NCBI RefSeq assembly: GCF_019977295.1 | Contig: NZ_AP024651.1 | Span: 1,488,001-1,552,000, forward strand | Origin: Arthrobacter sp. StoSoilB20 | Lineage (GTDB): Bacteria > Actinomycetota > Actinomycetes > Actinomycetales > Micrococcaceae | Direction: 5' to 3' | Length of the DNA stretch: 64,000 bases | Shown here: in pieces, positions 8,609 to 18,499 of the stretch | How the letters are laid out: every line of letters starts with the position of its first letter | Numbering within the stretch: position 1 is the stretch's first letter | The notes under the pieces: generated by a model | The model's input: the letters and a program-made list of their open reading frames with translations, nothing else | Database searches by the model: none | What the model was told of the DNA's origin: nothing | Position numbers and translations under genes: made by a program

Positions 8609-10131
8609 CGGGGCACCGCCGCTCCACGGCGAACGTCCATGGCTGCTCCTGCCGCGGCCACGATTCCGCCTTCGTCAAAGGAAGACCAGGCAGCGGCCAA
8701 CTGGGTCCTGGAGGTCACCACGGCCACACGCCAACCTGCCAGGCGCAGAATCTCCAGGACATCATCATTGTTCCGGTTGGCATCACTGACCATCAGGACA
8801 AACGCGTTGGCACCGTAGGCTGCCGCGGGCGCCAGCGACCGGGCCTCGGCAGGAGTCAGGGTGCCCAGCAGGGCAAGAAGCGGGCCGCGAAGGCGGTGGG
8901 CGGCCAGTTTGTCCATGAGCCGGTCATCGAAGGCGGAATCGGAGGCATCCGAGCTGGCGGGGGCCGCTACGGGGGCCGTTGCGGGGCCAGCGGCGCGGTC
9001 GGGCCCGTGGTTGTCTGCCCTGCGCTGGTCCGGCCTGCGCTGGTCCGGCCCGTGGTGCTCTGGCTTATGGTGGTCCGGCTTATGGTGCTCTGCGCGGGGG
9101 TGCCTGGGGCCGCTGAGTTCAATGGCGGCCAGCCCTTCGGCGATGGCCTGCAGCCCGCCGATGCCGGTGAATTCTTCGGTATCCGGCTCCGACGCCGATC
9201 GCGAACGGATGAACGCGGGGCTGCCGAAAACATCCAGTACACGCAAGGAGTAGTTTGATTCCGCCAGATGCGCCGCGATGGACATTGCCGCTGTTACCAC
9301 CCATTCGAAGCCGGGGCTGGTCACCAGGTCCGAGTCCTCGTCATGGCCTCCGGACATGAAACCCGAGCCTGCTGCAAAAGCGGTGAAGCGCTGGTCAAGG
9401 ATAAGGGTGGCCTCGGGGGTGGTCACCGATTCCTCTTGGCGGACCATGAGTTGGCCGTGACGTGCGGTAGCCGCCCAATGCACGCGGCGCATGGGATCGC
9501 CGTGCCGGTATTCGCGGGTCATGATGTCATCGTCGCTGGGGTTGGCCCTGATGCGCGTGGCTGTCACACCGTCGTTGCCGCGCGCACCTGCCAGCCCGGT
9601 GACAGGAAGTTCGACGGCGGCCGGCGTCACGGTGAGGATGTCGCCGTCGTCGATTGCATGCCGCCGCAGCGACAAACCGAAGGGGTCGCTGAACTCTGCC
9701 GTGACCGGACCTATGCGGAACTGTCCGCGCTTACCGGAGCGCAGATGGTATTCGTAACGGCTGGTTCCTCCGGACGCGGAGCGGGCCGGGAAGCGGAATG
9801 CCGGGGGCGAACCGAAGCGGGGAGGCAACTGCTCCTCCATGATGACGTGCCCCGTGGAATACGAGGACCGGGCAACAGCCAATCGAACGGTGGTGGTGCT
9901 GGAAGTCTCCACTGTGGAGGGATTGAACTCCCGGTACACCTGGAACTTGGGTTTCAGCACCCGTACCCCGGCCAGGGCCACGAGCGGCAGGATAAGCAAC
10001 AAGACCGCCAGGGTCAGCAGATCCCGCCTCCCCATGACGTAGGCGCACCCGAGGGAGACGGCTCCGGCCGCCAGCAAGCCCCAGCCGCGATTGGTAAACA
10101 AGTGCTTGGGGAGCCGATCCACGAGCGCCAT
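8605..10131 (-). CDS. DUF58 domain protein
   Basis: Protein of 508 residues with two N-terminal transmembrane helices (about residues 17-60) followed by a beta-rich region. The DUF58 core lies around residue 220, with the signature YRHGDPMRRVHWAATARHG. A vWA-like C-terminal half follows. DUF58 proteins are regularly encoded with MoxR ATPases and are thought to be their partners. The start is ATG at 10131, 9 bp after moxR, and the end overlaps the transglutaminase start. Residues about 345-385 are an unusual His/Pro/Asp-rich stretch built from five-residue repeats (PDHHK, PEHHG, PDQRR), encoded by a 15-bp DNA repeat. This looks like a recent expansion in a linker. Confidence 0.88.
   Translation of the reverse strand: MALVDRLPKHLFTNRGWGLLAAGAVSLGCAYVMGRRDLLTLAVLLLILPLVALAGVRVLKPKFQVYREFNPSTVETSSTTTVRLAVARSSYSTGHVIMEEQLPPRFGSPPAFRFPARSASGGTSRYEYHLRSGKRGQFRIGPVTAEFSDPFGLSLRRHAIDDGDILTVTPAAVELPVTGLAGARGNDGVTATRIRANPSDDDIMTREYRHGDPMRRVHWAATARHGQLMVRQEESVTTPEATLILDQRFTAFAAGSGFMSGGHDEDSDLVTSPGFEWVVTAAMSIAAHLAESNYSLRVLDVFGSPAFIRSRSASEPDTEEFTGIGGLQAIAEGLAAIELSGPRHPRAEHHKPDHHKPEHHGPDQRRPDQRRADNHGPDRAAGPATAPVAAPASSDASDSAFDDRLMDKLAAHRLRGPLLALLGTLTPAEARSLAPAAAYGANAFVLMVSDANRNNDDVLEILRLAGWRVAVVTSRTQLAAAWSSFDEGGIVAAAGAAMDVRRGAAVPR
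9005..9094. repeat. Six in-frame 15-bp repeats within the DUF58 gene
   Basis: Units start every 15 bp from 9005 to 9080. Two adjacent copies of CTGCGCTGGTCCGGC are identical and the others diverge. On the coding strand they give His/Pro/Asp/Arg pentapeptides. Confidence 0.85.
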
Positions 10132-10140
10132 TACTGCCTC

Positions 10141-11268
<1,128 letters not shown>

Positions 11269-11425
11269 GGTGATGTGTTGCTGTTGTTGACCGTCTGTCC
11301 GTTCCAGACTACCCAGACATTGGTCGCCTCTGACATAGTGCCCGGGAATTTATGTGCCAAGTGGAATTTATCTCCGCGGGCCCGGCCACCACTCAGGGGG
11401 ACCGCGGTCCGATTAAGGTGGGAGC

Positions 11426-12313
11426 ATGTGTAATTCGCTCGCTCCTGCTCCGTACCGCGCACCATCCGGGGATACAGATTCCCGCAAGGAGTACCCGCCC
11501 CCACCGGAACCCCTTCCCGTCCCCGTCATGGACAACCACACGCACTTGGATTTCAGGCACGGGCTGATAGAGGTTTCCGTCAAGGACGCCATGGATTCGG
11601 CCGAGGCTGTTGGGGTGCAGGGAGCCGTCCAGGTGGGCTGCGACCTGGACTCCTCCCGCTTTACCGTCCAGGCTGTGGACGCGGACCCCCGCCTGCTTGG
11701 GGCGGTGGCGATCCACCCCAACGATGCCCCGGTCTACGCGGGGCGCGGCGAACTGGACTCGGCCCTGGCCGAGATCGAAGAGCTGGCGGGCCACCCCCGA
11801 ATCCGCGCCATCGGCGAAACGGGGTTGGATTTCTTCCGGACCCACGGGGAAGGGCTTGTGGCCCAGCGGTACTCCTTCCGGCGACACATAGATATTGCCA
11901 AGCGGCTGGGATTGACCTTGCAAATCCATGACCGTGACGCCCACGACGACGTGGTGCAGGTCCTGATGGAAGAAGGCGCCCCGGAACGGGTGGTGTTCCA
12001 CTGTTTCTCCGGGGACGAAGAATTGGCCCGGACCTGCAACCAGAACGGGTGGTACATGTCGTTTGCCGGCACCATGACATTCAAGAACGCCGGGAACCTT
12101 CGCGCAGCCTTGGCGATCGCCGAACCACGCCGGATCCTGGTGGAAACCGATTCACCGTTCCTCACGCCCCACCCGCACCGTGGACGGCCCAATGCCAGCT
12201 ACATGGTTCCGTACACGGTCCGGTCCATGGCTGAAGTGACAGGAGATGACCTCTCCGAGCTCTGTTCGCGCCTGGCGGAAAACACGCTCCAGGCCTACGG
12301 TTCATGGGCCTAG
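11426..12313 (+). CDS. tatD: TatD-family metal-dependent hydrolase / DNase
   Basis: TIM-barrel metallohydrolase of the amidohydrolase superfamily, active on DNA or RNA ends in characterised members. Metal ligands are visible: MDNHTHLDF (His38 and His40), the Glu in AIGETGLDFF (about 131), the His in LQIHDRDAHDD and VVFHCFSG, and the Asp in ETDSPFLTPHPHRG (about 242). The 295-residue length includes a Pro-rich N-terminal extension of about 34 residues before the first metal motif, so the start could be at Met35. It lies upstream of rpfB and rsmA, a conserved actinobacterial order. Confidence 0.92.
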   Translation: MCNSLAPAPYRAPSGDTDSRKEYPPPPEPLPVPVMDNHTHLDFRHGLIEVSVKDAMDSAEAVGVQGAVQVGCDLDSSRFTVQAVDADPRLLGAVAIHPNDAPVYAGRGELDSALAEIEELAGHPRIRAIGETGLDFFRTHGEGLVAQRYSFRRHIDIAKRLGLTLQIHDRDAHDDVVQVLMEEGAPERVVFHCFSGDEELARTCNQNGWYMSFAGTMTFKNAGNLRAALAIAEPRRILVETDSPFLTPHPHRGRPNASYMVPYTVRSMAEVTGDDLSELCSRLAENTLQAYGSWA

Positions 12314-12379
12314 GGCTGTGCTGGCGAGGTCCTTGGAGCACCTCGGGATGAATACCGGGTATGCAGAAGTCTTGGCTCG

Positions 12380-12545
12380 TTTATAACAGATCGGTTACTG
12401 TGTTAAACAAGTAGCCGGGGTCGGGGAAGGCCTTCGGACAACTGGGCCCGCTTAACACCGGCCTGAATCAGTTGAATGTAATTGGCGGCGCAGATGCCGG
12501 CAGCAAGTGTGGGACCAGGCTTTGTGCCTGGCCCCTCCGTTTTGC
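12380..12545 (+). promoter_or_regulatory. Structured rpfB leader with attenuator-like hairpin; possible c-di-AMP (ydaO-type) riboswitch
   Basis: The spacer between tatD and rpfB is 292 bp. A G-rich, structured stretch (about 12411-12511) contains CGGGGAAGG, CTTAAC, CCTGAATC and GATGCCGGCAGC in that order. A hairpin follows at 12511-12532 (GGGACCAGGC / GCCTGGCCCC, loop TTTGT) with a short T-run (CCGTTTT), about 65 bp before the start codon. Actinobacterial rpf genes are known to carry ydaO/c-di-AMP riboswitches. The motif order is reminiscent of that class, but I could not fold or score it. Confidence 0.4.
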
Positions 12546-12605
12546 CGCTGGCATTATTTCTGTGCTTTTCCCCGTGCCCGGACGGTCTGAGAGTTATGGG
12601 CAATC

Positions 12606-13763
12606 GTGATCAAGTTCTTCACAACGGATGGCAAGTTCAGCTTCCTCAAAGTCGGTGCCCAGTTGCTGGTTGTTGCAGCGCTGGTGGTCGGTGTTGTCGC
12701 CTTCGTGGGCAACAACAAGACCGTCACCCTCAACGTGGACGGCAAGGTAAGTTCCATCCAGACCTTTGGCGGCACCGTTGACCAGGTGGTCAAGGCAGCC
12801 AAGGTCGAGCTGAAGGACGCAGACAGGGTTTCACCGGCCCTCGACGCCCGCGTAGACAACGGTTCCGTGGTGAACATCAACCTCGCCAAGGCCGTGTCCA
12901 TTGAACTGGACGGTGCACGCAAGACCGTGAACACGAACGCCCCGGACGTTGCCGCGCTCGTCAGCGAACTCGGCGTGGCAAGCTCCTCCCAGATCTCCCA
13001 GCCCAAGGAAGCATCGCTGGAAGTCACCGGATCCTTCGTTTCCATCTCCACGCCCAAGACCATCAGCCTTGTGGCTGACGGCAAGGACACCAGCACCACC
13101 ACGACGGCGGCGGACGTCGCCACTGTCCTCAAGGACTCCGGCATCACCGTCGGCGCCAACGACCGCATCTCACAGCCTGGCAACGCGCCCATCGTCCAGG
13201 ACATGGTGATCAAGGTCTCCCGCGTGGACCTCAGCAAGACCGCCGAAGCCACCGAAGAGGTGCCTTTCGAAAGCGTGAAGACCGAATCCGCCGATCTGTA
13301 CAAGGGCGAAGAAAAGGTGACCCAGGAAGGCGTAGCCGGTTCCCTGGTCAAGACTTTCAAGTTGGTCCTGGTTGACGGACGCGAAGCATCACGTGCCCTG
13401 GTTTCGAGCAATGTCACCACAAAGCCGGTCACCGAAAAGGTCAGCGTCGGCACCAAAGCCCGCCCCGTAGCTGCGGCTCCGGCCAAGGCTTCGGCCCCCA
13501 CCTCCAGCGGTCCTACCGGCGCCCCGAACGAGGCAATGTGGGACAGGATCGCCCAGTGTGAATCCGGCGGAAACTGGTCCATCAACAGCGGCAACGGCTA
13601 CTACGGCGGCCTCCAGTTCTCCAGCCCCACCTGGCTTGCCAACGGTGGCGGCGCCTATGCTCCGAACGCCAGCCTGGCCACCAAGGCCCAGCAGATCGAC
13701 ATCGCCAACCGCCTCTACGCCAAGAACGGGCTCCGCGACTGGGGCTGCGCGCACGCAGCCTGA
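12606..13763 (+). CDS. rpfB: Resuscitation-promoting factor, RpfB-type
   Basis: Secreted or membrane-anchored peptidoglycan hydrolase that helps dormant cells resume growth. A short N-terminus is followed by one hydrophobic segment (about residues 16-35). Three DUF348 repeats follow (each starting near a TVTLNVDGK or ISLVADGK motif), then a G5 domain (about 200-275), an Ala/Pro linker and the lysozyme-like Rpf domain from about 308. That domain has the catalytic Glu in MWDRIAQCESGGNW and the conserved NGYYGGLQFSSPTW. At 385 residues it matches actinobacterial RpfB. The GTG start at 12606 has a weak Shine-Dalgarno, consistent with control in the long upstream leader. rsmA follows after 26 bp. 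Confidence 0.95.
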   Translation: MIKFFTTDGKFSFLKVGAQLLVVAALVVGVVAFVGNNKTVTLNVDGKVSSIQTFGGTVDQVVKAAKVELKDADRVSPALDARVDNGSVVNINLAKAVSIELDGARKTVNTNAPDVAALVSELGVASSSQISQPKEASLEVTGSFVSISTPKTISLVADGKDTSTTTTAADVATVLKDSGITVGANDRISQPGNAPIVQDMVIKVSRVDLSKTAEATEEVPFESVKTESADLYKGEEKVTQEGVAGSLVKTFKLVLVDGREASRALVSSNVTTKPVTEKVSVGTKARPVAAAPAKASAPTSSGPTGAPNEAMWDRIAQCESGGNWSINSGNGYYGGLQFSSPTWLANGGGAYAPNASLATKAQQIDIANRLYAKNGLRDWGCAHAA

Positions 13764-13789
13764 CCCCTCACAGGCGATACGATACCTAG

Positions 13790-14671
13790 GTGACTGAACC
13801 GAATTCCGAACCCGCCGCCGTCGCGCCTTTGATGGGTGCCACTGACATTCGACGGCTTGCCGAGGAAATCGGTGTACGCCCCACGAAGACCCTCGGGCAG
13901 AACTTTGTCATCGACGGCAACACCATCCGCAGGATCGTATCTGCCGCAAACATCGACTCCGGTGAAACCGTGCTGGAGGTCGGCCCAGGTCTGGGATCCC
14001 TGACCCTCGGTTTGCTGGATGCCGCCAAGACCGTGGTGGCGGTGGAGATCGACCCCGTCCTGGCCGAAAAGCTGCCGGCAACCGTCCGGGCGTGGCGGCC
14101 CGGGGCGGAAGAGAACTTCCACCTGGTGCTTTCCGACGCCATGAAGGTCACCGAACTGCCCGTGCCCCCAACGGCATTGGTAGCCAACCTGCCCTACAAC
14201 GTTGCCGTCCCGGTGGTGCTTCACCTGCTGCAGCACTTCCCGAGCCTGCAGCACGGCTTGGTCATGGTCCAGGACGAGGTAGCAGACCGGCTGGCTGCAA
14301 CACCTGGCTCCAAGATCTACGGTGTTCCCTCCGTCAAGGCAGCCTGGTACGGGCATATGCGAAAAGCCGGCGTGATCGGCATGAACGTCTTTTGGCCCGC
14401 ACCCAAAATCCATTCCGGGCTTGTGGCCTTCACCCGCCATGACCCGCCCCAAACCCATGCCACCCGCGAACAGGTCTTCGCCGTGATCGACGCCGCCTTT
14501 GCCCAGCGTCGGAAGACCCTCCGTGCAGCCCTGGCCGGCTGGGCCGGCAGTGCTGCAGAAGCAGAGCGCTGCCTGGTTGCGGCCGGCGTGGACCCCACCG
14601 CCCGCGGCGAGGTCCTGGACATCTCCGCCTACGTCAAAATCGCCGAAGCACGCCACCCCGTGGACGCATGA
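13790..14671 (+). CDS. rsmA: 16S rRNA (adenine-1518/1519-N6)-dimethyltransferase
   Basis: Dimethylates A1518 and A1519 of 16S rRNA late in 30S assembly (KsgA). It has 293 residues with the SAM-binding [16 protein letters not shown] near residue 61, the catalytic NLPYN near residue 133, and [12 protein letters not shown] at the N-terminus as in all KsgA proteins. The GTG start is 26 bp after rpfB. The stop overlaps the ispE start by 4 bp (ATGA). The rpfB-rsmA-ispE order is conserved in actinobacteria. Confidence 0.96.
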   Translation: MTEPNSEPAAVAPLMGATDIRRLAEEIGVRPTKTLGQNFVIDGNTIRRIVSAANIDSGETVLEVGPGLGSLTLGLLDAAKTVVAVEIDPVLAEKLPATVRAWRPGAEENFHLVLSDAMKVTELPVPPTALVANLPYNVAVPVVLHLLQHFPSLQHGLVMVQDEVADRLAATPGSKIYGVPSVKAAWYGHMRKAGVIGMNVFWPAPKIHSGLVAFTRHDPPQTHATREQVFAVIDAAFAQRRKTLRAALAGWAGSAAEAERCLVAAGVDPTARGEVLDISAYVKIAEARHPVDA

Positions 14672-15660
14672 ACCCGGGCATCCGAAAACCAAGCAGCCTC
14701 CCGTTCGCGGGGGACCGCTTCCATGCCCGGACAGTCCGCGTCAAAGCGCCCGGGAAAGTCAACGTCTCCCTGAGCGTCGGCCCGCTGCGGCCCGATGGAT
14801 ACCACTCCGTGGCCAGCGTCTACCTTGCGGTCTCCTTGTATGAAGAGGTGGCGGCCACCAGCACGGAGACTGACGGCATCACCATCAGCATCAGCCCGGA
14901 CAGTGCGTTGGACCTCGACGGCGTGGACATCCCGCTGGATGAACGGAACCTTGCCTACAAAGCAGCGGCGATCATGGCCGAAATGTCCGAAAAGCCGACC
15001 GGCGTCCACCTTGAAATCACCAAGCGGGTGCCGGTCGCCGGTGGCATGGGAGGCGGCTCAGCGGATGCCGCTGCCACGCTCCTGGCCTGCGATGCACTCT
15101 GGAACAGCGGCCTTTCCCGCGAGGAACTTGCCCATCTGGCAGCCGAGTTGGGCGCAGACGTACCGTTCTCGCTCCTGGGAGGCACCGCCGTTGGGCTTGG
15201 CGTGGGCGACAAACTCTCGCCGGCCCTGGCCAAGGCGCAAATGGATTGGGTGCTGGTCTTCGCGGATTACGGACTTTCCACGCCGGATGTGTTCCGCACT
15301 CTTGATGGCCTTCGGGACTCGGAAGGCGTCGAAATTCCTGAACCTGTTGACGTGGATCCCACCATTTTGCAGGCGCTCCGCAACGGTGATCCGGAGACCC
15401 TCAGCCGGGTGCTCATCAACGATCTCCAGCGGGCGTCCATAGCTTTGGCCCCACAGCTCCGGGACACCATTGGACTGGGCGAGGCCCGCGGCGCACTTGC
15501 CGGCATGGTGTCCGGCTCCGGGCCCACCATCGCGCTGCTTGCCCGGGATTCGGTTTCAGCCACGGTTCTTGCCGAAGAACTGGGTCACCGCGGACACACA
15601 GCTTTGGCTGTCCATGGCCCCGTGCCAGGCGCCCGGATCATCTCCGATACCCTGCTTTAG
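14668..15660 (+). CDS. ispE: 4-diphosphocytidyl-2-C-methyl-D-erythritol kinase
   Basis: GHMP kinase that phosphorylates CDP-ME in the MEP isoprenoid pathway. The ATP-binding GHMP motif [18 protein letters not shown] lies near residue 124, with [20 protein letters not shown] at the N-terminus and the C-terminal [13 protein letters not shown] motif. At 330 residues it is slightly longer than the usual length of about 300 because of an N-terminal extension of about 24 residues. It is translationally coupled to rsmA. The ABC-F gene follows after 52 bp. Confidence 0.95.
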   Translation: MNPGIRKPSSLPFAGDRFHARTVRVKAPGKVNVSLSVGPLRPDGYHSVASVYLAVSLYEEVAATSTETDGITISISPDSALDLDGVDIPLDERNLAYKAAAIMAEMSEKPTGVHLEITKRVPVAGGMGGGSADAAATLLACDALWNSGLSREELAHLAAELGADVPFSLLGGTAVGLGVGDKLSPALAKAQMDWVLVFADYGLSTPDVFRTLDGLRDSEGVEIPEPVDVDPTILQALRNGDPETLSRVLINDLQRASIALAPQLRDTIGLGEARGALAGMVSGSGPTIALLARDSVSATVLAEELGHRGHTALAVHGPVPGARIISDTLL

Positions 15661-15712
15661 AACCCCTCCAACTCCTGTACCTCCGCATTCCAGCAGTAGA
15701 AAGTAGTACCCA

Positions 15713-17542
15713 TTGGCCCACCTGCTCGGCGGCGAAAACCTCACCGTTTCGTTCGCGACCCGCACAGTCCTCGACGGCGTCACCCTCGGTTTGGAGGATG
15801 GCGACCGCATCGGCATGGTGGGGCGCAACGGCGACGGCAAGTCCACCCTCATGCGCCTGCTCGCCATGCGCTCCACGCCGGACTCCGGCCGTGTGACCAA
15901 ACGTGGTGACGTCAACGTCGGTTACCTGGACCAGGGAGATGTACTCGACGGCGACCTCACGGTGGGCGCCGCGATCGTCGGCGACCGTGCGGACCACGAA
16001 TGGGCCGCCAACGCCAAGATCCGCGAAGTCATGGGCGGCCTGGTGGGCGACGTCGACTGGCACGCCAACGTCCATGCGCTCTCCGGTGGGCAAAAGCGCC
16101 GCGTCGCGCTGGCCAAGCTCCTCATCGAAGACCACGACGTCATCATGCTGGATGAACCCACCAACCACCTCGACGTCGAAGGCGTCGCCTGGCTGGCCCG
16201 GCACCTGAAGACCCGCTGGCGCGCGAACCAGGGCGCCTTCCTCGTGGTCACCCACGACCGCTGGTTCCTTGACGAAGTCTGCAACTACACCTGGGAAGTC
16301 CACGATGCCATGGTGGACATGTTCGACGGCGGATACGCCGCCTACGTTCTGGCCCGCGCCGAGCGTGACCGCACGGCCGCCGTCGTCGAAAATAAACGCC
16401 AGCAGCTCGTCAAGAAGGAACTGGCCTGGCTGAGGCGCGGCGCCCCCGCCAGGACCGCCAAGCCCAAATTCCGCATCGAAGCTGCCAACGACCTCATCGC
16501 CGACGTGCCGGATCCCCGCGACTCCGTGGCGCTGAGCAAAATGGCCACCGCACGCTTGGGCAAGGACGTGCTGGACCTGGAAAACGTCAGCCTGGACTTC
16601 TTGGGCGGCGAGAGCGGACAGAAGCTCTTTGACAACATCACGCTTCGGCTCGCCCCGGGTGAACGCCTGGGCTTGGTGGGTGTGAACGGTGCCGGGAAGT
16701 CCACGCTGCTGAAACTGCTCAACGGTGAGATCCAACCAAGCTCCGGGAAAGTGAAGCGCGGAAAGACCGTAGTCACTGCTGTGCTCACCCAGGACGTCAA
16801 AGAGCTGAACGACGTTTCGGATCTGCGCGTTATTGAAGTGATCGAACGCGAGAAGCGGTCCTTCAGCGTGGGCGGCAAGGAATTCACTGCCGGTCAGCTC
16901 GTTGAACAGCTTGGGTTCACCAAAGAAAAGCAGTGGACCCCCGTTTCGGACCTTTCCGGTGGCGAACGGCGACGACTCCAGCTCCTGCGCTTGCTGGTAG
17001 GGGAGCCCAACGTCCTCATGCTGGACGAACCCACCAACGACCTCGATACCGACACGTTGGCCGCCGTTGAAGACGTCCTGGATGGCTGGCCCGGAACCCT
17101 GGTGGTTGTCAGCCACGACCGCTACCTCCTGGAACGCGTCACGGACAACCAGATGGCGTTGCTCGGCGACGGCAAGCTCCGCGGCCTGCCCGGTGGCGTG
17201 GATCAGTACCTCGAACTGCGCGAAGCCGCCCTTGCCTCGGGTGCCATCGGTGGCAGTTCCGGTGCGCCGACCTCTGCAAGCGGCTCTTCTTCCGCTGCCG
17301 CTCCGTCCGGCGCCAGCGAAGCCGAAAAACGCGAGGCCCGCAAGGACCTCAACAGGATCGACCGGCAGCTCGGCAAGATCTCCCAGCAGGAAGAAAAGCT
17401 CCACACCCAGATGGCCGCGAAGTCCGAATCGGGCGACTTCGACGCCCTGGGGGAGCTCAATGCCAAGTTGCAGGAGTTGCTCGAAGAAAAAGAGGGGCTT
17501 GAGCTCGAGTGGTTGGAGGCCGCCGAAATCCTCGGCGAGTAG
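15713..17542 (+). CDS. ABC-F family ATP-binding protein
   Basis: Soluble tandem ATPase of the ABC-F class, which acts on ribosomes and has no transmembrane domain. The first cassette has Walker A GRNGDGKST and signature LSGGQKRRVALA. The second has GVNGAGKST and LSGGERRRLQLL, and both have MLDEPTN(H/D)LD Walker B motifs. An inter-domain linker (about residues 220-280) and a charged, Ala/Ser-rich C-terminal coiled-coil end (about 520-609) resemble Uup-type members. The start is TTG at 15713, and the protein begins MAHLLGGENLTVSF. Resistance-type and housekeeping ABC-F cannot be told apart here. Its conserved position after ispE favours housekeeping. Confidence 0.93.
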   Translation: MAHLLGGENLTVSFATRTVLDGVTLGLEDGDRIGMVGRNGDGKSTLMRLLAMRSTPDSGRVTKRGDVNVGYLDQGDVLDGDLTVGAAIVGDRADHEWAANAKIREVMGGLVGDVDWHANVHALSGGQKRRVALAKLLIEDHDVIMLDEPTNHLDVEGVAWLARHLKTRWRANQGAFLVVTHDRWFLDEVCNYTWEVHDAMVDMFDGGYAAYVLARAERDRTAAVVENKRQQLVKKELAWLRRGAPARTAKPKFRIEAANDLIADVPDPRDSVALSKMATARLGKDVLDLENVSLDFLGGESGQKLFDNITLRLAPGERLGLVGVNGAGKSTLLKLLNGEIQPSSGKVKRGKTVVTAVLTQDVKELNDVSDLRVIEVIEREKRSFSVGGKEFTAGQLVEQLGFTKEKQWTPVSDLSGGERRRLQLLRLLVGEPNVLMLDEPTNDLDTDTLAAVEDVLDGWPGTLVVVSHDRYLLERVTDNQMALLGDGKLRGLPGGVDQYLELREAALASGAIGGSSGAPTSASGSSSAAAPSGASEAEKREARKDLNRIDRQLGKISQQEEKLHTQMAAKSESGDFDALGELNAKLQELLEEKEGLELEWLEAAEILGE

Positions 17543-17694
17543 TTCCTGGCGGGTGCCGGGGCGCGCATCCTCCGCGTGCTGGCTCGTGTCTCGTGCTGGC
17601 GGCGCAGGGGCGCGCATCCTCCGCGTGCTGCTCCTTCGTCGCTTTGACGCACGCTTCCGGATGCCCGCCGCTGCGCCTGTGTGTTTCCAACGAT

Positions 17695-17880
17695 CTCTCA
17701 CATCCCCTGGGTTTGGGGGCGACGGTCTCTCACATCCCCGGGGTTTGGGGGCGACCGTCTCTCACATCCCCTGGGTTTGGTGGCGACGGTCTCTCACATC
17801 CCCTGGGTTTGGTGGCGACGTTCTCTCACATCCCCGAGGTTTGGGGGCGACGGTCTCTCACATCCCCGGGGTTTGGGTGG
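17695..17880. repeat. Intergenic array of six 32-bp tandem repeats
   Basis: Units near CTCTCACATCCCCTGGGTTTGGGGGCGACGGT begin at 17695 and recur every 32 bp (17727, 17759, 17791, 17823, 17855). The sixth copy is partial and ends 2 bp before the stop codon of the VOC gene. Copies differ at a few positions (CCTGGG/CCGGGG, GGGGG/GGTGG). There are no spacers. The gap from the ABC-F stop (17542) to 17882 otherwise holds only a direct repeat of about 24 bp (GGGGCGCGCATCCTCCGCGT...) present twice near 17559 and 17607. Confidence 0.95.
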
Positions 17881-17882
17881 CT

Positions 17883-18284
17883 CTAACGCACACCTTCGTA
17901 GCCTATGAGCCAGCGGAGACCGTGACGGTCAACTACTTGACCGTCTGAGGCACCCCAAGGCTTTGGCGCCAGCGGATCCAGGACTTGACCTCCGTCGGCC
18001 AGTTTGTCGAACCATTCGTGAAGAACTTTGGGTTCGGCAGTTCCCAGCAGTGAGAGCATGGCACCTTGAATGCTGACGGCCATTTCGTCACCGGCAGCAT
18101 CTGAACCCATCAGCGAGACCACGCCACTCAGGACGCCATGGGCGATGGCGTCCGGGAGGCCGTCAGTTCGGTTGAATTCAGCAAAGCTGTGCAACGAAAG
18201 CTCCCCGCCGAAAATCTCGGCGTAGAAACTCAGGGCCTCACGCGCGGTCCCGGGAAAGGTGATGTAGAGCTGGGGAGCTGTCAT
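17883..18284 (-). CDS. VOC-superfamily (PhnB-like) protein
   Basis: Small protein of 133 residues with the betaalphabetabetabeta pattern of the glyoxalase/VOC fold: QLYITFPGTAREALSFYAEIFGGELSLH at the start, then MAVSIQGAMLSLLG and PKPWGASDGQVVDRHGLRW at the end. PhnB-like VOC proteins include demethylubiquinone-methyltransferase-like folds of unknown activity. I prefer the ATG at 18284, which has an AGGA Shine-Dalgarno, over the in-frame GTG at 18290. It is convergent to the ABC-F gene and sits between two 32-bp repeat arrays. The substrate is unknown. Confidence 0.8.
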   Translation of the reverse strand: MTAPQLYITFPGTAREALSFYAEIFGGELSLHSFAEFNRTDGLPDAIAHGVLSGVVSLMGSDAAGDEMAVSIQGAMLSLLGTAEPKVLHEWFDKLADGGQVLDPLAPKPWGASDGQVVDRHGLRWLIGYEGVR

Positions 18285-18316
18285 GTGCACATCCTACAAA
18301 CCCGCCGCTCAGGGGC

Positions 18317-18400
18317 GGGGGATGTGGATGAGGGTTGGGTTGAAGGGTGGGGGATGTGGATGAGGGTTGGGTTGAAGGGTGGGGGATGTGGAAGAGGGTG
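18317..18400. repeat. Second 32-bp tandem repeat, about 2.6 copies
   Basis: Units beginning GGGGGATGTGGATGAGGGTT start at 18317, 18349 and 18381, with an exact 32-bp period. The third copy is partial and diverges after GGGGGATGTGGA. The array lies upstream of the VOC gene and downstream of the TetR gene. Confidence 0.9.
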
Positions 18401-18499
18401 CATGAAGGTCGCCCGTGAGCGGAGGGTCACCTATGCATTGTGTCCAAGCCTCGGCGAAGGGCGTTGGCGCCGTGGAGGTGTCCACAGGCTCACACGCAG

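Noticed and set aside
15638..17701. Minus-strand frame of 687 codons opposite the ABC-F gene
   Set aside because: Shadow frame caused by high GC3. The plus strand encodes two complete ABC cassettes.
17695..18400. Possible CRISPR arrays (32-bp repeats)
   Set aside because: Units are directly adjacent with no spacers, and no cas gene is present.
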